Origin: JBFMFH01 sp040752275
GTDB lineage: Bacteria; Acidobacteriota; Vicinamibacteria; Vicinamibacterales; JAKQTR01
Assembly (NCBI GenBank): GCA_040752275.1
Contig: JBFMFH010000039.1
Location: 1-23,141 of the forward strand
Reading direction: 5' to 3'
DNA length: 23,141 bases
Shown here: positions 14,761 to 22,598 of the stretch, in pieces
Layout of the letters: every line of letters begins with the position of its first letter
How positions within the stretch are numbered: the first letter of the stretch is position 1
Notes under the pieces: model-generated
Database searches by the model: none
Told to the model about the DNA's origin: nothing
What the model saw: only the letters and a program-made list of their open reading frames with translations
Position numbers and translations under genes: made by a program

Positions 14761-17124
14761 ATGCCCCGGCGGGCGGGCTGGATCGTCGTTGCCGCGACCG
14801 TCGTCGTGTCGGCGGGTGGGGCGCTGTGGTGGGGGCTGACGCTCCGCCAGGCGCGCAGCACCGCCGGCGTCGACCTGGGACGGTTCACCGGCAGCGGAAC
14901 CCGGGATGCTCTCAACCTCGTGGTCATCACCCTGGACACCATCAGGGCGGACCGCATCGGGGCGTACGGCGCGCGCGACGTCGAGACGCCGGCGCTCGAC
15001 CGTCTCGCGCGCGACGGCGTCTTGTTCGAGCAAGCCGTCGCCGTCGCTCCGCTGACGCTGCCGGCCCATTCGAGCATCTTCACGGGCCGGTTTCCACCCG
15101 AGCACGGTGTGCGCGACAACGGCGGGTTCTTCCTGGAGCCAGGCCAGATCACCCTGGCCGAAGTGCTCAAGGAGCGCGGCTATCGGACTGCGGGCTTCGT
15201 GGCCGCCTACGTCCTCGACTCGAAGTGGGGCATGGACCAGGGGTTCGACACGTACTTCGACGACTTCGACATCGGCGAGACTCGCGGACGATCCCTGGGC
15301 TCGATTCAGCGCCCGGGCAACGAAGTCGTCGACAAGGCGCTGCCATGGATCGAGGGCGCCAGAGGCTCCCGTTTCTTCGCGTGGATCCACCTGTACGACC
15401 CGCACACGCCGTACCGGCCGCCTGAGCCGTTTCTGTCGCGCTACAAGGGGCACCCGTACAACGGGGAAGTGGCGTTCACGGACAGCCAGGTTGGCCGGGT
15501 CATCGAGCGGCTGCAGGCACTCGGCCTGCTCGAGAGGACCGTGGTCGTCGTCATGGGCGATCACGGCGAGAGTCTGGGCGACCACGGCGAGGCCACTCAC
15601 GGGTTCTTCATCTACAACAGCGTCACACACGTACCGTTCATCATCAGGGCGCCGTTCAGTTCGGTGCGTGGCAGGCGCGTGGCCGATCCGGTTCGGTCTG
15701 TGGACGTGATGCCCACCGTTCTGGACCTTCTCGGAGTGCCGACGCCGGCCGAGGTCACCGGCGCCAGTCTCCTCCCGTTGATGACGGGAGCGGCGGGCGA
15801 GCTGAATCTCGACGCCTACTCGGAGGCGATGTATCCCCTGCACCACTACGGGTGGAGCGACATCCGGGCGCTGAGGGCCGGCCGCTACAAGGTGATCGAC
15901 GCGCCGCGACCGGAGCTCTACGACGTAGACCAGGACCCGATGGAGCGGTCCAACCTGTACGGGCAGCGCCGCACGTTGGCCGACGCCATGATCGCCCAGG
16001 TGCGGAGCTTGGAGCAGGGCTTCGAGAAGATCGAGGCGCCCCTGCCGGCTGGCGACGTCGACCCTGAAGCGCGCGCACGCCTGGCGGCACTCGGGTATGT
16101 CGGATCCTTCGTGGCGAGGCCATCCGACTCCCGGGCGGGGCGAGCCGATCCGAAGGACAAGATCGGGCTGTTCAACAAGCTGGGCGAAGCCATGGAGCTG
16201 TCCAGGGATCGCGCGGCCGGAGAGGAGGAGCCCGTTACGAGAATCGAGACCCTGCTAAACGAAGTGCTGGAGGAGGACCCAGCGGTCATCGACGCGTGGT
16301 TCATGTTGGGAACGCTCAACCTGCGCCACCAAAAGCCAGAACTCGCGGTCAAGAACTTCACCGAGACGCTGCGGCTCAAGCCGGACTACGACCTGGCCGT
16401 GATCAACCTGGCCCAGGCGTATCGCGCCCTCGGAGACGACGACGCAGCGCTGGCGGGGTTCGAGCGGTTTCTCCAGCTCGACCCCAACGACGCCTTCGTC
16501 CGCTATCAGATGGGTGAGATCTGGATGGACCGCGGCGACGCAGGCAAAGCCGAGGCGCTGTTCAGGAAGGCGCTCGAATTGGACCCGGGCGTGGCCGCGG
16601 CGAAGATCGCCCTTGGCGTGGTGGCCCTCGGCAGGGGCAACGACCTCGAGGCCGAGCGTCTGATCCGCGAGGCTCTCGCGACGAAGCCCTCGGTACGGCT
16701 TGCTCGTTTCAATCTCGCCCTGATCGCGGAGAAACGGGGAGACGTCGCGGCGGCCGAGCGGGAGTATGTCGAGGAACTGAAGCAGCATCCCGAGACATAC
16801 AAGGCGGCGTTCAATCTGTCGCGGCTGTACGAACAGGTTGGCGATCGAGAAGGCCAGATCGAGGCCCTGAAGGCGTCGATCACGAGCAACCCCCGGTTTG
16901 CGGAGGGCCACCTCTTTCTGGCGAAGGCCTATCTGGACACCGAGGCACACCTCACCGAGGCGGCCGAGCTTGCGAGGAAGGGTCTCGAACTCGGCCCGCG
17001 ATCACCGTTCGCGGCGCTCGGGCACTACGTGCTGGCGGACATCTACAATCGGCAGGGGAGGGGCCGGGAGGCTGCCGAGGAGGTGGCTCGAGGCCGGGCC
17101 GCCGAGGCCCGCGCGAAACGGTAG
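14761..17124 (+). CDS. Membrane-anchored sulfatase-like hydrolase/transferase with TPR tail, Thr nucleophile
   Basis: 787 aa. A signal-anchor helix (7-26) is followed by an alkaline-phosphatase-superfamily domain (about 50-400) with metal-binding Asp59 in VVITLDTIRADR, WIHLYDPHTPYRPP, and Asp267-His268 in VVMGDHGESLGDHGE. At the sulfatase signature CxPSRxxxxTG this protein has TLPAHSSIFTG (99-109): Thr99 replaces the Cys that would become formylglycine, so ordinary sulfatase chemistry is unlikely. A Thr nucleophile is used by phosphoethanolamine and phosphoglycerol transferases. From about residue 505 to the end there are roughly eight tandem TPRs (for example AWFMLGTLNLRHQKPELAV). The start ATG 14761 is set by the anchor helix; no strong ribosome-binding site is visible, and an in-frame TTG at 14725 is an alternative. 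The active domain should face the periplasm. Monocistronic, converging on a TonB-dependent receptor. Confidence 0.85.
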   Translation: MPRRAGWIVVAATVVVSAGGALWWGLTLRQARSTAGVDLGRFTGSGTRDALNLVVITLDTIRADRIGAYGARDVETPALDRLARDGVLFEQAVAVAPLTLPAHSSIFTGRFPPEHGVRDNGGFFLEPGQITLAEVLKERGYRTAGFVAAYVLDSKWGMDQGFDTYFDDFDIGETRGRSLGSIQRPGNEVVDKALPWIEGARGSRFFAWIHLYDPHTPYRPPEPFLSRYKGHPYNGEVAFTDSQVGRVIERLQALGLLERTVVVVMGDHGESLGDHGEATHGFFIYNSVTHVPFIIRAPFSSVRGRRVADPVRSVDVMPTVLDLLGVPTPAEVTGASLLPLMTGAAGELNLDAYSEAMYPLHHYGWSDIRALRAGRYKVIDAPRPELYDVDQDPMERSNLYGQRRTLADAMIAQVRSLEQGFEKIEAPLPAGDVDPEARARLAALGYVGSFVARPSDSRAGRADPKDKIGLFNKLGEAMELSRDRAAGEEEPVTRIETLLNEVLEEDPAVIDAWFMLGTLNLRHQKPELAVKNFTETLRLKPDYDLAVINLAQAYRALGDDDAALAGFERFLQLDPNDAFVRYQMGEIWMDRGDAGKAEALFRKALELDPGVAAAKIALGVVALGRGNDLEAERLIREALATKPSVRLARFNLALIAEKRGDVAAAEREYVEELKQHPETYKAAFNLSRLYEQVGDREGQIEALKASITSNPRFAEGHLFLAKAYLDTEAHLTEAAELARKGLELGPRSPFAALGHYVLADIYNRQGRGREAAEEVARGRAAEARAKR

Positions 17125-17159
17125 GCGAGAGCGCGAGCCTTCTGGGCCTGCAAGCAAGA

Positions 17160-17190
17160 GGGCCGGGAGTGCACGGAGCTCTCCCGGCCC
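17160..17190. terminator. Shared terminator hairpin between convergent genes
   Basis: Perfect 10-bp stem GGGCCGGGAG with CTCCCGGCCC around an 11-nt loop, 36 nt from both the sulfatase-like stop on the plus strand and the receptor stop on the minus strand. Read on the minus strand it is followed by the T-richer TCTTGCTTGC, so it is better placed as terminator for the receptor operon. Confidence 0.7.
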
Positions 17191-17225
17191 GTCGGGTGGT
17201 CCGGTACCGCGGTCCGGTCAGCCCA

Positions 17226-19955
17226 CTAGAACGACCAGCGGGCTCCGAAGGTGGCCTGGCGACCTCCCTGCACGGCCGTCGGATTGCCGAACTGCACGCC
17301 CGCGCTGCTCGGATAGCGAGCCTGCCGGCCGGTCACGGACGCCGTGTTGAACAAATTGGTGACGTCCGCGTAGACGCCGAACCGGTGCCCGGACACCTGG
17401 AACACCTTCTCGGCCCTCAGGTCGAAATCGTTGTAGAAGTCGTTCCTCCTCGAGCCTCGCGGCTCCATGAGGATGTTGGGCGTGGACGGCAGATTCAGCG
17501 TGGAGCGGCTCACCGGCGCGTACGCCGCGTACGGGGTACCGCTCATGCCGAAGTACTGCCCGCTCAACATGACCTCGATCTTCGGGATCTGGTAGGTCAT
17601 GTAGATCTTGAACTCGTGCCGCCGCGAGTGCGTCAGCTCGCCGTAGTTGTTGATGAGCGCCGAATTCGGACTCCTCCACGAGCCGAAATTCCAGTTGAAG
17701 CTGCCGAGCCAGTTGCCGAACCCGGAGTTGTCGACGGTGCCCTCGGCCTTGGCCAGCACGTACGACGCCTGGAAGGCCCAGCGGTTCTTGAGCTGCCGGC
17801 TCAGGAGCAGCATCAGGGCCCTGTACTTGCGTCGCGGATCGGCCGCACCAATCGTACTGCCATCCGCGCCTGCGTAAGTGGCGCCCTCGACGTTGCGTAT
17901 CAGAAACGCATCCTCCGTCGCGCTGCGGTTCGCCCAGCGGTACGCAGTGAATGTCTGGTTCGTCATCGGGTTGGTCGCCTGGATTGGCGTCCACTGCGAT
18001 CCGTTGATGACGTGGTTGACGAAGTTCCCGGTCGTCCGCCAGATCCCCGTCGCGACCAAGCGCATGCTGCCGAACAACTGCTGCTCCCACGCCACACTGA
18101 ACTCATCCGTGCGCGGGTGCTTGATGTCGCTGCTGATGCCGAAGACCTGGCCTGGCGCCCACACCTCCGGCGGCTCCAAGGACCCGTCAGGGTTGATGAC
18201 CTGGGCGACGTAGTCCTCGATGCCCGGCGTGGCCTGGGTGAAGAACGCGCTCGCCGACCCTTCGAAGTACCGTCCCCAGAAACCCTTGAGAACCGTCGTG
18301 CCCTTCCCGGTCACGTCGAACGCGGCGCCGAGGCGCGGGCCCCAAGCCGACTTCGGCGTGTAGACGGTCTCATCCAGAACCGGACTGTAGCCGCGGATGT
18401 GGTCGAGGCGCAGGCCAAGATTGAGCGTGAGGCGCTTGATGCTCCACTGGTCCTGCGCGTAGAGCGAGGCGCGCCGGTTGTCGCCCTGCACGTCGTACCC
18501 GTAGCTGATCTGGTAGTACGGGACGCCCCCGTAGGTGTAGATGTAGAACCCCTCGGGGCCGTAGGGCTGATACTGGCTCCGAACGTGGCTACGCTCGATC
18601 TCGGCACCGAACTTGAAGCTGTGCGTGCCGTACGCCTCCGCGTACTTGCTCAGCGAGGCGATGATCTGGTTGCGCCCGCGATCCGCGTAGTAGAGGCCGC
18701 CACCACCTCCGCCGTACGCGCCCGTGTCGCCGTCATAGGTCGGCGGGCTCGGATCGACCGGGTCGAGGTAGTAGAACCCGTTGTACCCGGTGAACTTGAC
18801 CTCCAGGAACAGGCTCGACCCGATAACCTTCCGGTACTGCGCATTCCAGACCCACTCCGGAGCGTCCTCGGTCACCGTCGCGCTGTCGGTGGCCTGAGAC
18901 GTCGCCCACCAGCCGACCCGCCCGGTCACGTTGTACTGATCGTACTGGAGTCCGAGGATGACGGTGTCGGATGGAGTCGGCTGTAGCGTGAACTTGAAGT
19001 TGAACCGCGGACTCGTGTCCGTCGACTTGGTCCGTGGGCCCGTCGGGTCGTAATCGGCTGAGTACCGCTGAACGCTGGCGAAGAAGAACGCCTTGTCCTT
19101 CTTGATCGGACCACCCATCTGGACGGTATAGTCCACGAGCTTGTTTGTGATGTTGGCGTTTCCCAGGTTCGGATTGAGCTCCAGCATCTCCTCGGTGACG
19201 TTCTTGCTCGCCCAGCTCCCCTTCGTGTAGCGGATCGAGAACAGCCCGGAGTAGAGGTTGCCGCCGGACTTGGTGATGGTGTTGATGATCCCGCCGGTGA
19301 AGCCTCCGTACTCCGCGGCCGCTCCGAGGCCGCCGATCTGGACTTCTTCGATCAGGTTCTGATTGAAGAACGTCCAGGCGGACCCACCCTCGGGGTCGCG
19401 CGTGTCGACGCCGTCGAGCAAGAGCGCGTTGCCGTACGAGCCCTGGCCGCCGTACGCGGAGCTGCTGTTGACCCCGGGCGCGTAGTTGAGCAGGCCGGTG
19501 GATGTCGCCGAATAGATCGGCATCGTCGTCAACAACTGGTCGCTGAGGCTCGTGTCAGTGGCCGAGCTCTTCACGTCGACGGTCACGGCCGTGGCGGAGA
19601 CCTCAATGGTCTCCGTGACGCCGCCCACCTTCAACGTGAAGTCCGCCTCCACCGTCTTGCCAGTGCTGACAGTGAGGCCTTCCCGCTGCTGCGGCAGAAA
19701 GCCGGACAGGTCGACTTTGACCGTGTAGGTCGTGGGCTGAACGCCGATGAACCGGAAGTCGCCCCGCGTGTCGGTCACCGTCGTCTTGACTCCTCTCGGG
19801 CCGATGAGTTCCACCGTCACGCCAGGGAGGACGCCGCCCTGTTGATCGACGACCCGACCCGCCACGGTGCCGGTCTGCGTCTGGGCGTTAGCGGTGCCCG
19901 CCCAGGCGAGCACCAGCAGGAGGGCGGACAGCACTGCGAGTGTGCGTCTCATCAT
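17226..19955 (-). CDS. TonB-dependent receptor, carboxypeptidase-regulatory-like domain, Oar-like
   Basis: 909-aa outer-membrane receptor of the kind common in Acidobacteriota. Signal peptide 1-24 (ending TANAQ), carboxypeptidase-regulatory-like domain at about 28-110 (GRVVDQQGGVLPGVTVELIG ... GFLPQQREGL), plug domain at about 125-235 (NALLLDGVDTRDPEGGSAW, then GGIINTITKSGGN), and a large beta barrel of many alternating aromatic strands ending ARWSF, a typical barrel C-terminus. AGGAGG lies 6 nt before the first of two ATGs (19955). The small membrane-protein gene ends 10 nt upstream in the same direction, so they form an operon. The ligand is not evident; Gly/Tyr-rich extracellular loops (for example GAYGGGGGGLYYADRG) stand out. 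Likely transports or binds large polymers or their fragments, by analogy with this group. Confidence 0.9.
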   Translation of the reverse strand: MMRRTLAVLSALLLVLAWAGTANAQTQTGTVAGRVVDQQGGVLPGVTVELIGPRGVKTTVTDTRGDFRFIGVQPTTYTVKVDLSGFLPQQREGLTVSTGKTVEADFTLKVGGVTETIEVSATAVTVDVKSSATDTSLSDQLLTTMPIYSATSTGLLNYAPGVNSSSAYGGQGSYGNALLLDGVDTRDPEGGSAWTFFNQNLIEEVQIGGLGAAAEYGGFTGGIINTITKSGGNLYSGLFSIRYTKGSWASKNVTEEMLELNPNLGNANITNKLVDYTVQMGGPIKKDKAFFFASVQRYSADYDPTGPRTKSTDTSPRFNFKFTLQPTPSDTVILGLQYDQYNVTGRVGWWATSQATDSATVTEDAPEWVWNAQYRKVIGSSLFLEVKFTGYNGFYYLDPVDPSPPTYDGDTGAYGGGGGGLYYADRGRNQIIASLSKYAEAYGTHSFKFGAEIERSHVRSQYQPYGPEGFYIYTYGGVPYYQISYGYDVQGDNRRASLYAQDQWSIKRLTLNLGLRLDHIRGYSPVLDETVYTPKSAWGPRLGAAFDVTGKGTTVLKGFWGRYFEGSASAFFTQATPGIEDYVAQVINPDGSLEPPEVWAPGQVFGISSDIKHPRTDEFSVAWEQQLFGSMRLVATGIWRTTGNFVNHVINGSQWTPIQATNPMTNQTFTAYRWANRSATEDAFLIRNVEGATYAGADGSTIGAADPRRKYRALMLLLSRQLKNRWAFQASYVLAKAEGTVDNSGFGNWLGSFNWNFGSWRSPNSALINNYGELTHSRRHEFKIYMTYQIPKIEVMLSGQYFGMSGTPYAAYAPVSRSTLNLPSTPNILMEPRGSRRNDFYNDFDLRAEKVFQVSGHRFGVYADVTNLFNTASVTGRQARYPSSAGVQFGNPTAVQGGRQATFGARWSF

Positions 19956-19965
19956 CGCGTTCCTC

Positions 19966-20304
19966 CTATTTCTTCCCTGGAGAGCTGACGCGGTCGTGCT
20001 GCGTCGAGTAGATCGCGTAACCGACGCCAGCCGCCAGGGCGACCAGCACAGCAACGCCAGCCGGCTTCTTGAAGAACGACGGCGACGCAAACTGCGTCTT
20101 GTCAGTGCCGCCCGCCGTCTGTTCGCGCGCTGGCTCGATGCGTGTGACCGCCGCGGCCTGCTGAACCAAGACCGTGAGCGTGGGTCTTGATGGTGGCGGC
20201 GGCGTAGGTTCTCCCGCAAAAACGGGGAGAGGGATTGCAGTCATGACCAGCGCGGCGACGAGCGTCCGGCTGACCATCTGCAGGAATCGGGACTGGCGTT
20301 TCAC
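19966..20304 (-). CDS. Small membrane protein upstream of the TonB-dependent receptor
   Basis: 112-aa protein that I cannot assign to a family. Residues about 1-31 look like a signal peptide or first membrane helix (basic start, then VAALVMTAIPLPVFAGE), followed by a Pro-rich stretch, a polar middle and a hydrophobic helix near the C-terminus (AGVAVLVALAAGVGYAIY), ending in a basic tail. The GTG at 20304 was chosen because AAGGAGG lies 8 nt upstream; the GTG at 20313 overlaps that site and an ATG at 20277 has none. It precedes the receptor gene by 10 nt. Such small proteins may assist the receptor or be anchored in the inner membrane, but this is inference from position only. Confidence 0.65.
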   Translation of the reverse strand: MKRQSRFLQMVSRTLVAALVMTAIPLPVFAGEPTPPPPSRPTLTVLVQQAAAVTRIEPAREQTAGGTDKTQFASPSFFKKPAGVAVLVALAAGVGYAIYSTQHDRVSSPGKK

Positions 20305-20619
20305 CTGACGCACCTCCTTGGGTGAGGAGCAACTCTGGGGGGCATGGCTGCCAGGGCACAGCGACGGGCGGAGTATAACCCAGTTACAGTTCCGCCGCTA
20401 CGCCCCGGTCCCACACGCGGTCTTCCGGTGGTCGGAACCACCGCGGCCTGGACCGGTCGCGGGGCGGCTGGCCGCAGCCGATGGGCCGCGATGGGCGGGT
20501 GTCTTGCAGGATCGGCCGCGCTGGGAAGGGTCCGCCGCGGATTGGCGTCGAGTGTTGGCACCGTCGCCGGCGCCCGGCACCGCCCGCGACCGTCGATGGC
20601 GTACGGTACGCGGCGTGAG
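20305..20619. other. 315-nt intergenic region between the receptor operon and tRNA-Glu
   Basis: Holds the leader and -10 box of the receptor operon at its left side. A 7-bp hairpin at 20426-20443 (CGGTGGT with ACCACCG around CGGA) and several short GC palindromes lie in the rest. No gene is supported: the open frames here are low-complexity Arg/Pro-rich and lack ribosome-binding sites. It is also the 3' trailer of tRNA-Glu. Confidence 0.4.
20372..20377 (-). promoter_or_regulatory. Possible -10 box (TATACT) for the small-protein/receptor operon
   Basis: TTATACT on the minus strand is the best -10 match in the gap and would start a leader of roughly 60 nt. No good -35 hexamer is visible. The same TATACT hexamer precedes the DUF6599 operon at 3242-3247. 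Confidence 0.45.
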
Positions 20620-20694
20620 TGGCGTCCCCAACGGGATTCGAACCCGTGTTTCGGCCTTGAAAGGGCCGCGTCCTGACCCCTGGACGATGGGGAC
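20620..20694 (-). tRNA. tRNA-Glu(TTC)
   Basis: 75 nt with encoded CCA. Acceptor GTCCCCA pairs with TGGGGAC; the anticodon stem CGGCC/GGCCG closes the loop CTTTCAA, giving anticodon TTC; the T arm is ACGGG-TTCGAAT-CCCGT. Discriminator base G. The structure and sequence are typical of bacterial tRNA-Glu. Confidence 0.96.
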
Positions 20695-20739
20695 GTGGCA
20701 GACATGACGCACACGAAATGGCGCTGCGCCAAACACTCA

Positions 20740-20769
20740 ATAGTACCATCCCGGAAACGTCGGAGGCAA
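20740..20769 (-). promoter_or_regulatory. Possible promoter of tRNA-Glu
   Basis: On the minus strand TTGCCT (20764-20769) and TACTAT (20740-20745) are 18 nt apart, in the right place upstream of tRNA-Glu. A small GGCGC/GCGCC palindrome follows at 20720-20730. The tRNA could also be read through from tRNA-Lys, 157 nt upstream. Confidence 0.4.
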
Positions 20770-20851
20770 CGCCCGCGTGGACGCGACATCCGACCGCAAG
20801 AATGGATGGTTTGACCGTCACCTGGCGCACGGGTGTGGCGAAGGGTGATTC

Positions 20852-20926
20852 TGGTGAGCCGCCTGGGGCTCGAACCCAGGACCCCCTGATTAAAAGTCAG
20901 GTGCTCTACCACTGAGCTAGCGGCCC
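20852..20926 (-). tRNA. tRNA-Lys(TTT)
   Basis: 75 nt with encoded CCA. Acceptor GGGCCGC pairs with GCGGCTC (one G-T pair); D arm GCTC...GAGC; anticodon stem CTGAC/... closes the loop CTTTTAA, giving anticodon TTT; T arm CTGGG-TTCGAGC-CCCAG. Discriminator base A. Same direction as tRNA-Glu. Confidence 0.96.
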
Positions 20927-20935
20927 GCCCGCCGC

Positions 20936-20941
20936 ATTGTA
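20936..20941 (-). promoter_or_regulatory. Possible -10 box (TACAAT) of tRNA-Lys
   Basis: TACAAT on the minus strand lies 9 nt before the mature 5' end of the tRNA. The -35 region would fall at the 3' end of the methyltransferase gene and has no clear match. Confidence 0.4.
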
Positions 20942-20955
20942 CTCCAGAGCAGGCC

Positions 20956-21588
20956 TCAGCGCTTGCGCGACACCGACACCCCTTCACCAGACGGCGACAC
21001 AATGGACGTGATCAGATCGGGTCGCGAACGAATCGTGGCCAGGAAGTCGCCCATCTCGCTGGCCTTGTTGACCACATTGTGCGCGACGAACAGCCCGCCA
21101 CCGTCGAGCCGCGGGAACGCCAGATCGAAGAACCGCTGGTAGTCCCGCTTCCAGGCGTCGAGGAAGACGAAGTCAAAGGTCCCGGGTTGCGAGGCGATGA
21201 TGGTGAACGCGTCCCCCTGCGTCACGGTAACGATGTCGGCGAGGCCAGCCGCCCGGATGTTTTCGCGGGCTTCTCTCGCGCGCCGAGGGTCGACTTCGAT
21301 GGTTACCAGACTGCCGCCGGTCTCCCGGAGCCCAAGGCCGATCCAGATGGCGCTGTACCCGCGCGCGGCGCCGATCTCCAGCCCGCGCCGGGCGCGGGAC
21401 GTCACGACCAGGAGCCGGAGGAACCGCCCATCCTCTTCGGAGACGGCCAGCCGGTCCGTGTCTGCAGCCTTGATGGCGTTGAGCACACGCAGCGCGGCGG
21501 CCGGAATCGGCGGGTCGGCCGAGGCGGGGCGGACAACGAGCAACAGCGCGAGTGCCATTGCGGCGAGCGACGCGATCTGTCCAAGCAT
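20956..21588 (-). CDS. O-methyltransferase-like protein with a Sec signal peptide
   Basis: 210-aa class I SAM-dependent methyltransferase of the catechol/caffeoyl-CoA O-methyltransferase type. Motif I is LEIGAARGYSAIWIGLGL, motif II is VTIEVDPRRAREARENI with the acidic residue that binds the SAM ribose, then TQGDA, and FDFVFLDAWKRDYQRFF, where the Asp is a usual metal ligand in this family; FVAHNVV follows. The odd part is the N-terminus: residues 1-24 (MLGQIASLAAMALALLL ... RPASA) read as a cleavable signal peptide or membrane anchor, which would place a SAM enzyme outside the cytoplasm. The ATG at 21588 has GGAG 6 nt upstream; a longer frame begins further up but lacks such a site. It lies downstream of the receiver/DHp gene and upstream of tRNA-Lys. 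The methyl acceptor is unknown. Confidence 0.82.
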   Translation of the reverse strand: MLGQIASLAAMALALLLVVRPASADPPIPAAALRVLNAIKAADTDRLAVSEEDGRFLRLLVVTSRARRGLEIGAARGYSAIWIGLGLRETGGSLVTIEVDPRRAREARENIRAAGLADIVTVTQGDAFTIIASQPGTFDFVFLDAWKRDYQRFFDLAFPRLDGGGLFVAHNVVNKASEMGDFLATIRSRPDLITSIVSPSGEGVSVSRKR

Positions 21589-21670
21589 AGGAGACTCCGG
21601 CACGCCTGCGGGGGCGTGGGCCTGAGAGGGCGAGGGATCCCTCGGCGCCTCGGGCCGCAGCATCCGCCAG

Positions 21671-21705
21671 CCCGAATCCCGAATCCCGAATCCCGACTCC
21701 CGGTT
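21671..21705. repeat. Heptanucleotide tandem repeat (CCCGAAT)
   Basis: Three perfect copies of CCCGAAT (21671-21691) followed by two decayed copies (CCCGACT, CCCGGTT). It lies in the gap between the receiver/DHp gene, whose stop it nearly touches, and the methyltransferase gene. Such short intergenic arrays are prone to slippage. Confidence 0.75.
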
Positions 21706-21706
21706 C

Positions 21707-22405
21707 CTACCCTCTGACCTCAGGCGTCAGGTCGACCATTCTAGCCGTCCCGATGTAGGGCACGGTCTTGTCTGGAACGTCCGTGAGCTGAGTGAGGATG
21801 GCGGCAATGCGCCACAGGTGCTGGCGGCACTCGGCCAGATCGCGGCGGCTCTGAGTCGACAGTTCGTCGCGCAAGAGCACCAGATCGATGGTGCCCAGCG
21901 CTGCGGCGAGGGGGTTGTTCACCTCGTGACCAACGGCGGCGGCAATCTCGCCAATCGCCTGAATGCGCTGGCGGTGGAGCAGGGACGCCCGCTCGAGACG
22001 GCCGGCAATGAGCTTGCGCAGCCTGGCCGCGAGCTCGCGTGTCGGCACGGGCTTGACCAGATAGTCGTCGGCCCCCGTCTGCAGCCCCTCCAGCTTGTGC
22101 GGCGTGTCACTCAGTCCGGTGAGTAGCACGATCGGCACCTGCTGGGTTGGCTCGTAGCAGCGGAGGGCGCGGCACACGTCGAAGCCGTTCATGCCAGGCA
22201 GCATGACGTCCAGGACGACGGCATCGAGGCGGTCGGTCTCGGCGATCTCGAGGGCCCGAGGGCCATCCGCCGCCCTGGTGACCCGAAACCCCTCCAGACG
22301 AAGGAGTTCCTCGATCCCCCGAGCGGCCTTGTCATGATCCTCGACGAGGAGCACGTGGGGGAGGGGAACCTGCGAAACCGGGCGCTGAACGACTGCCTGT
22401 GCCAT
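21707..22405 (-). CDS. Response-regulator receiver fused to a histidine-kinase DHp domain, no ATPase domain
   Basis: 232-aa cytoplasmic two-component protein. The receiver domain (about 16-135) is complete: Glu22/Asp23, phospho-acceptor Asp66 in VVLDVMLPG, Thr96 and Lys118 in YLVKPV. It is followed by a helix pair with an H-box, IGEIAAAVGHEVNNP, placing the phospho-accepting His at 160, as in the dimerisation domain of hybrid kinases. The protein stops about 70 residues later, and the following DNA leaves no room for an ATP-binding HATPase domain, so it cannot phosphorylate itself. It could act as a phosphotransfer or dimerising adaptor. The ATG at 22405 was chosen because AGGA lies about 8-9 nt upstream and the longer frame is Arg-rich filler. 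It precedes the exported methyltransferase by 118 nt on the same strand. Confidence 0.85.
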   Translation of the reverse strand: MAQAVVQRPVSQVPLPHVLLVEDHDKAARGIEELLRLEGFRVTRAADGPRALEIAETDRLDAVVLDVMLPGMNGFDVCRALRCYEPTQQVPIVLLTGLSDTPHKLEGLQTGADDYLVKPVPTRELAARLRKLIAGRLERASLLHRQRIQAIGEIAAAVGHEVNNPLAAALGTIDLVLLRDELSTQSRRDLAECRQHLWRIAAILTQLTDVPDKTVPYIGTARMVDLTPEVRG

Positions 22406-22598
22406 GCCACCGTCCTGCCTTTGGCCTCCCCGCCCGGGGGAAGCGTGCTGACGAACGGAGTATCGGCACGGAACGGACCGAAGCGCACCCTTGTGCACGC
22501 AACTGCGCAGGAGTTCCCGAAATCCGACGGGTTGCGCCCGCTTTTCGTGTTAGACTTTCGTGCCTGCCTTCACCAGGCGCGTGTTTCCAGGGGGTCGC

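Noticed and set aside
14761..17124. Plain arylsulfatase annotation
   Set aside because: The residue converted to formylglycine (Cys or Ser) is Thr here, so a standard sulfatase call would mislead.
21671..21705. CRISPR-like array
   Set aside because: The units are only 7 nt, directly adjoining, with no spacers and no cas genes.
22532..22556. Promoter TTGCGC / TAGACT upstream of the incomplete gene at 22599
   Set aside because: The two hexamers are only 13 nt apart, too close for sigma-70.
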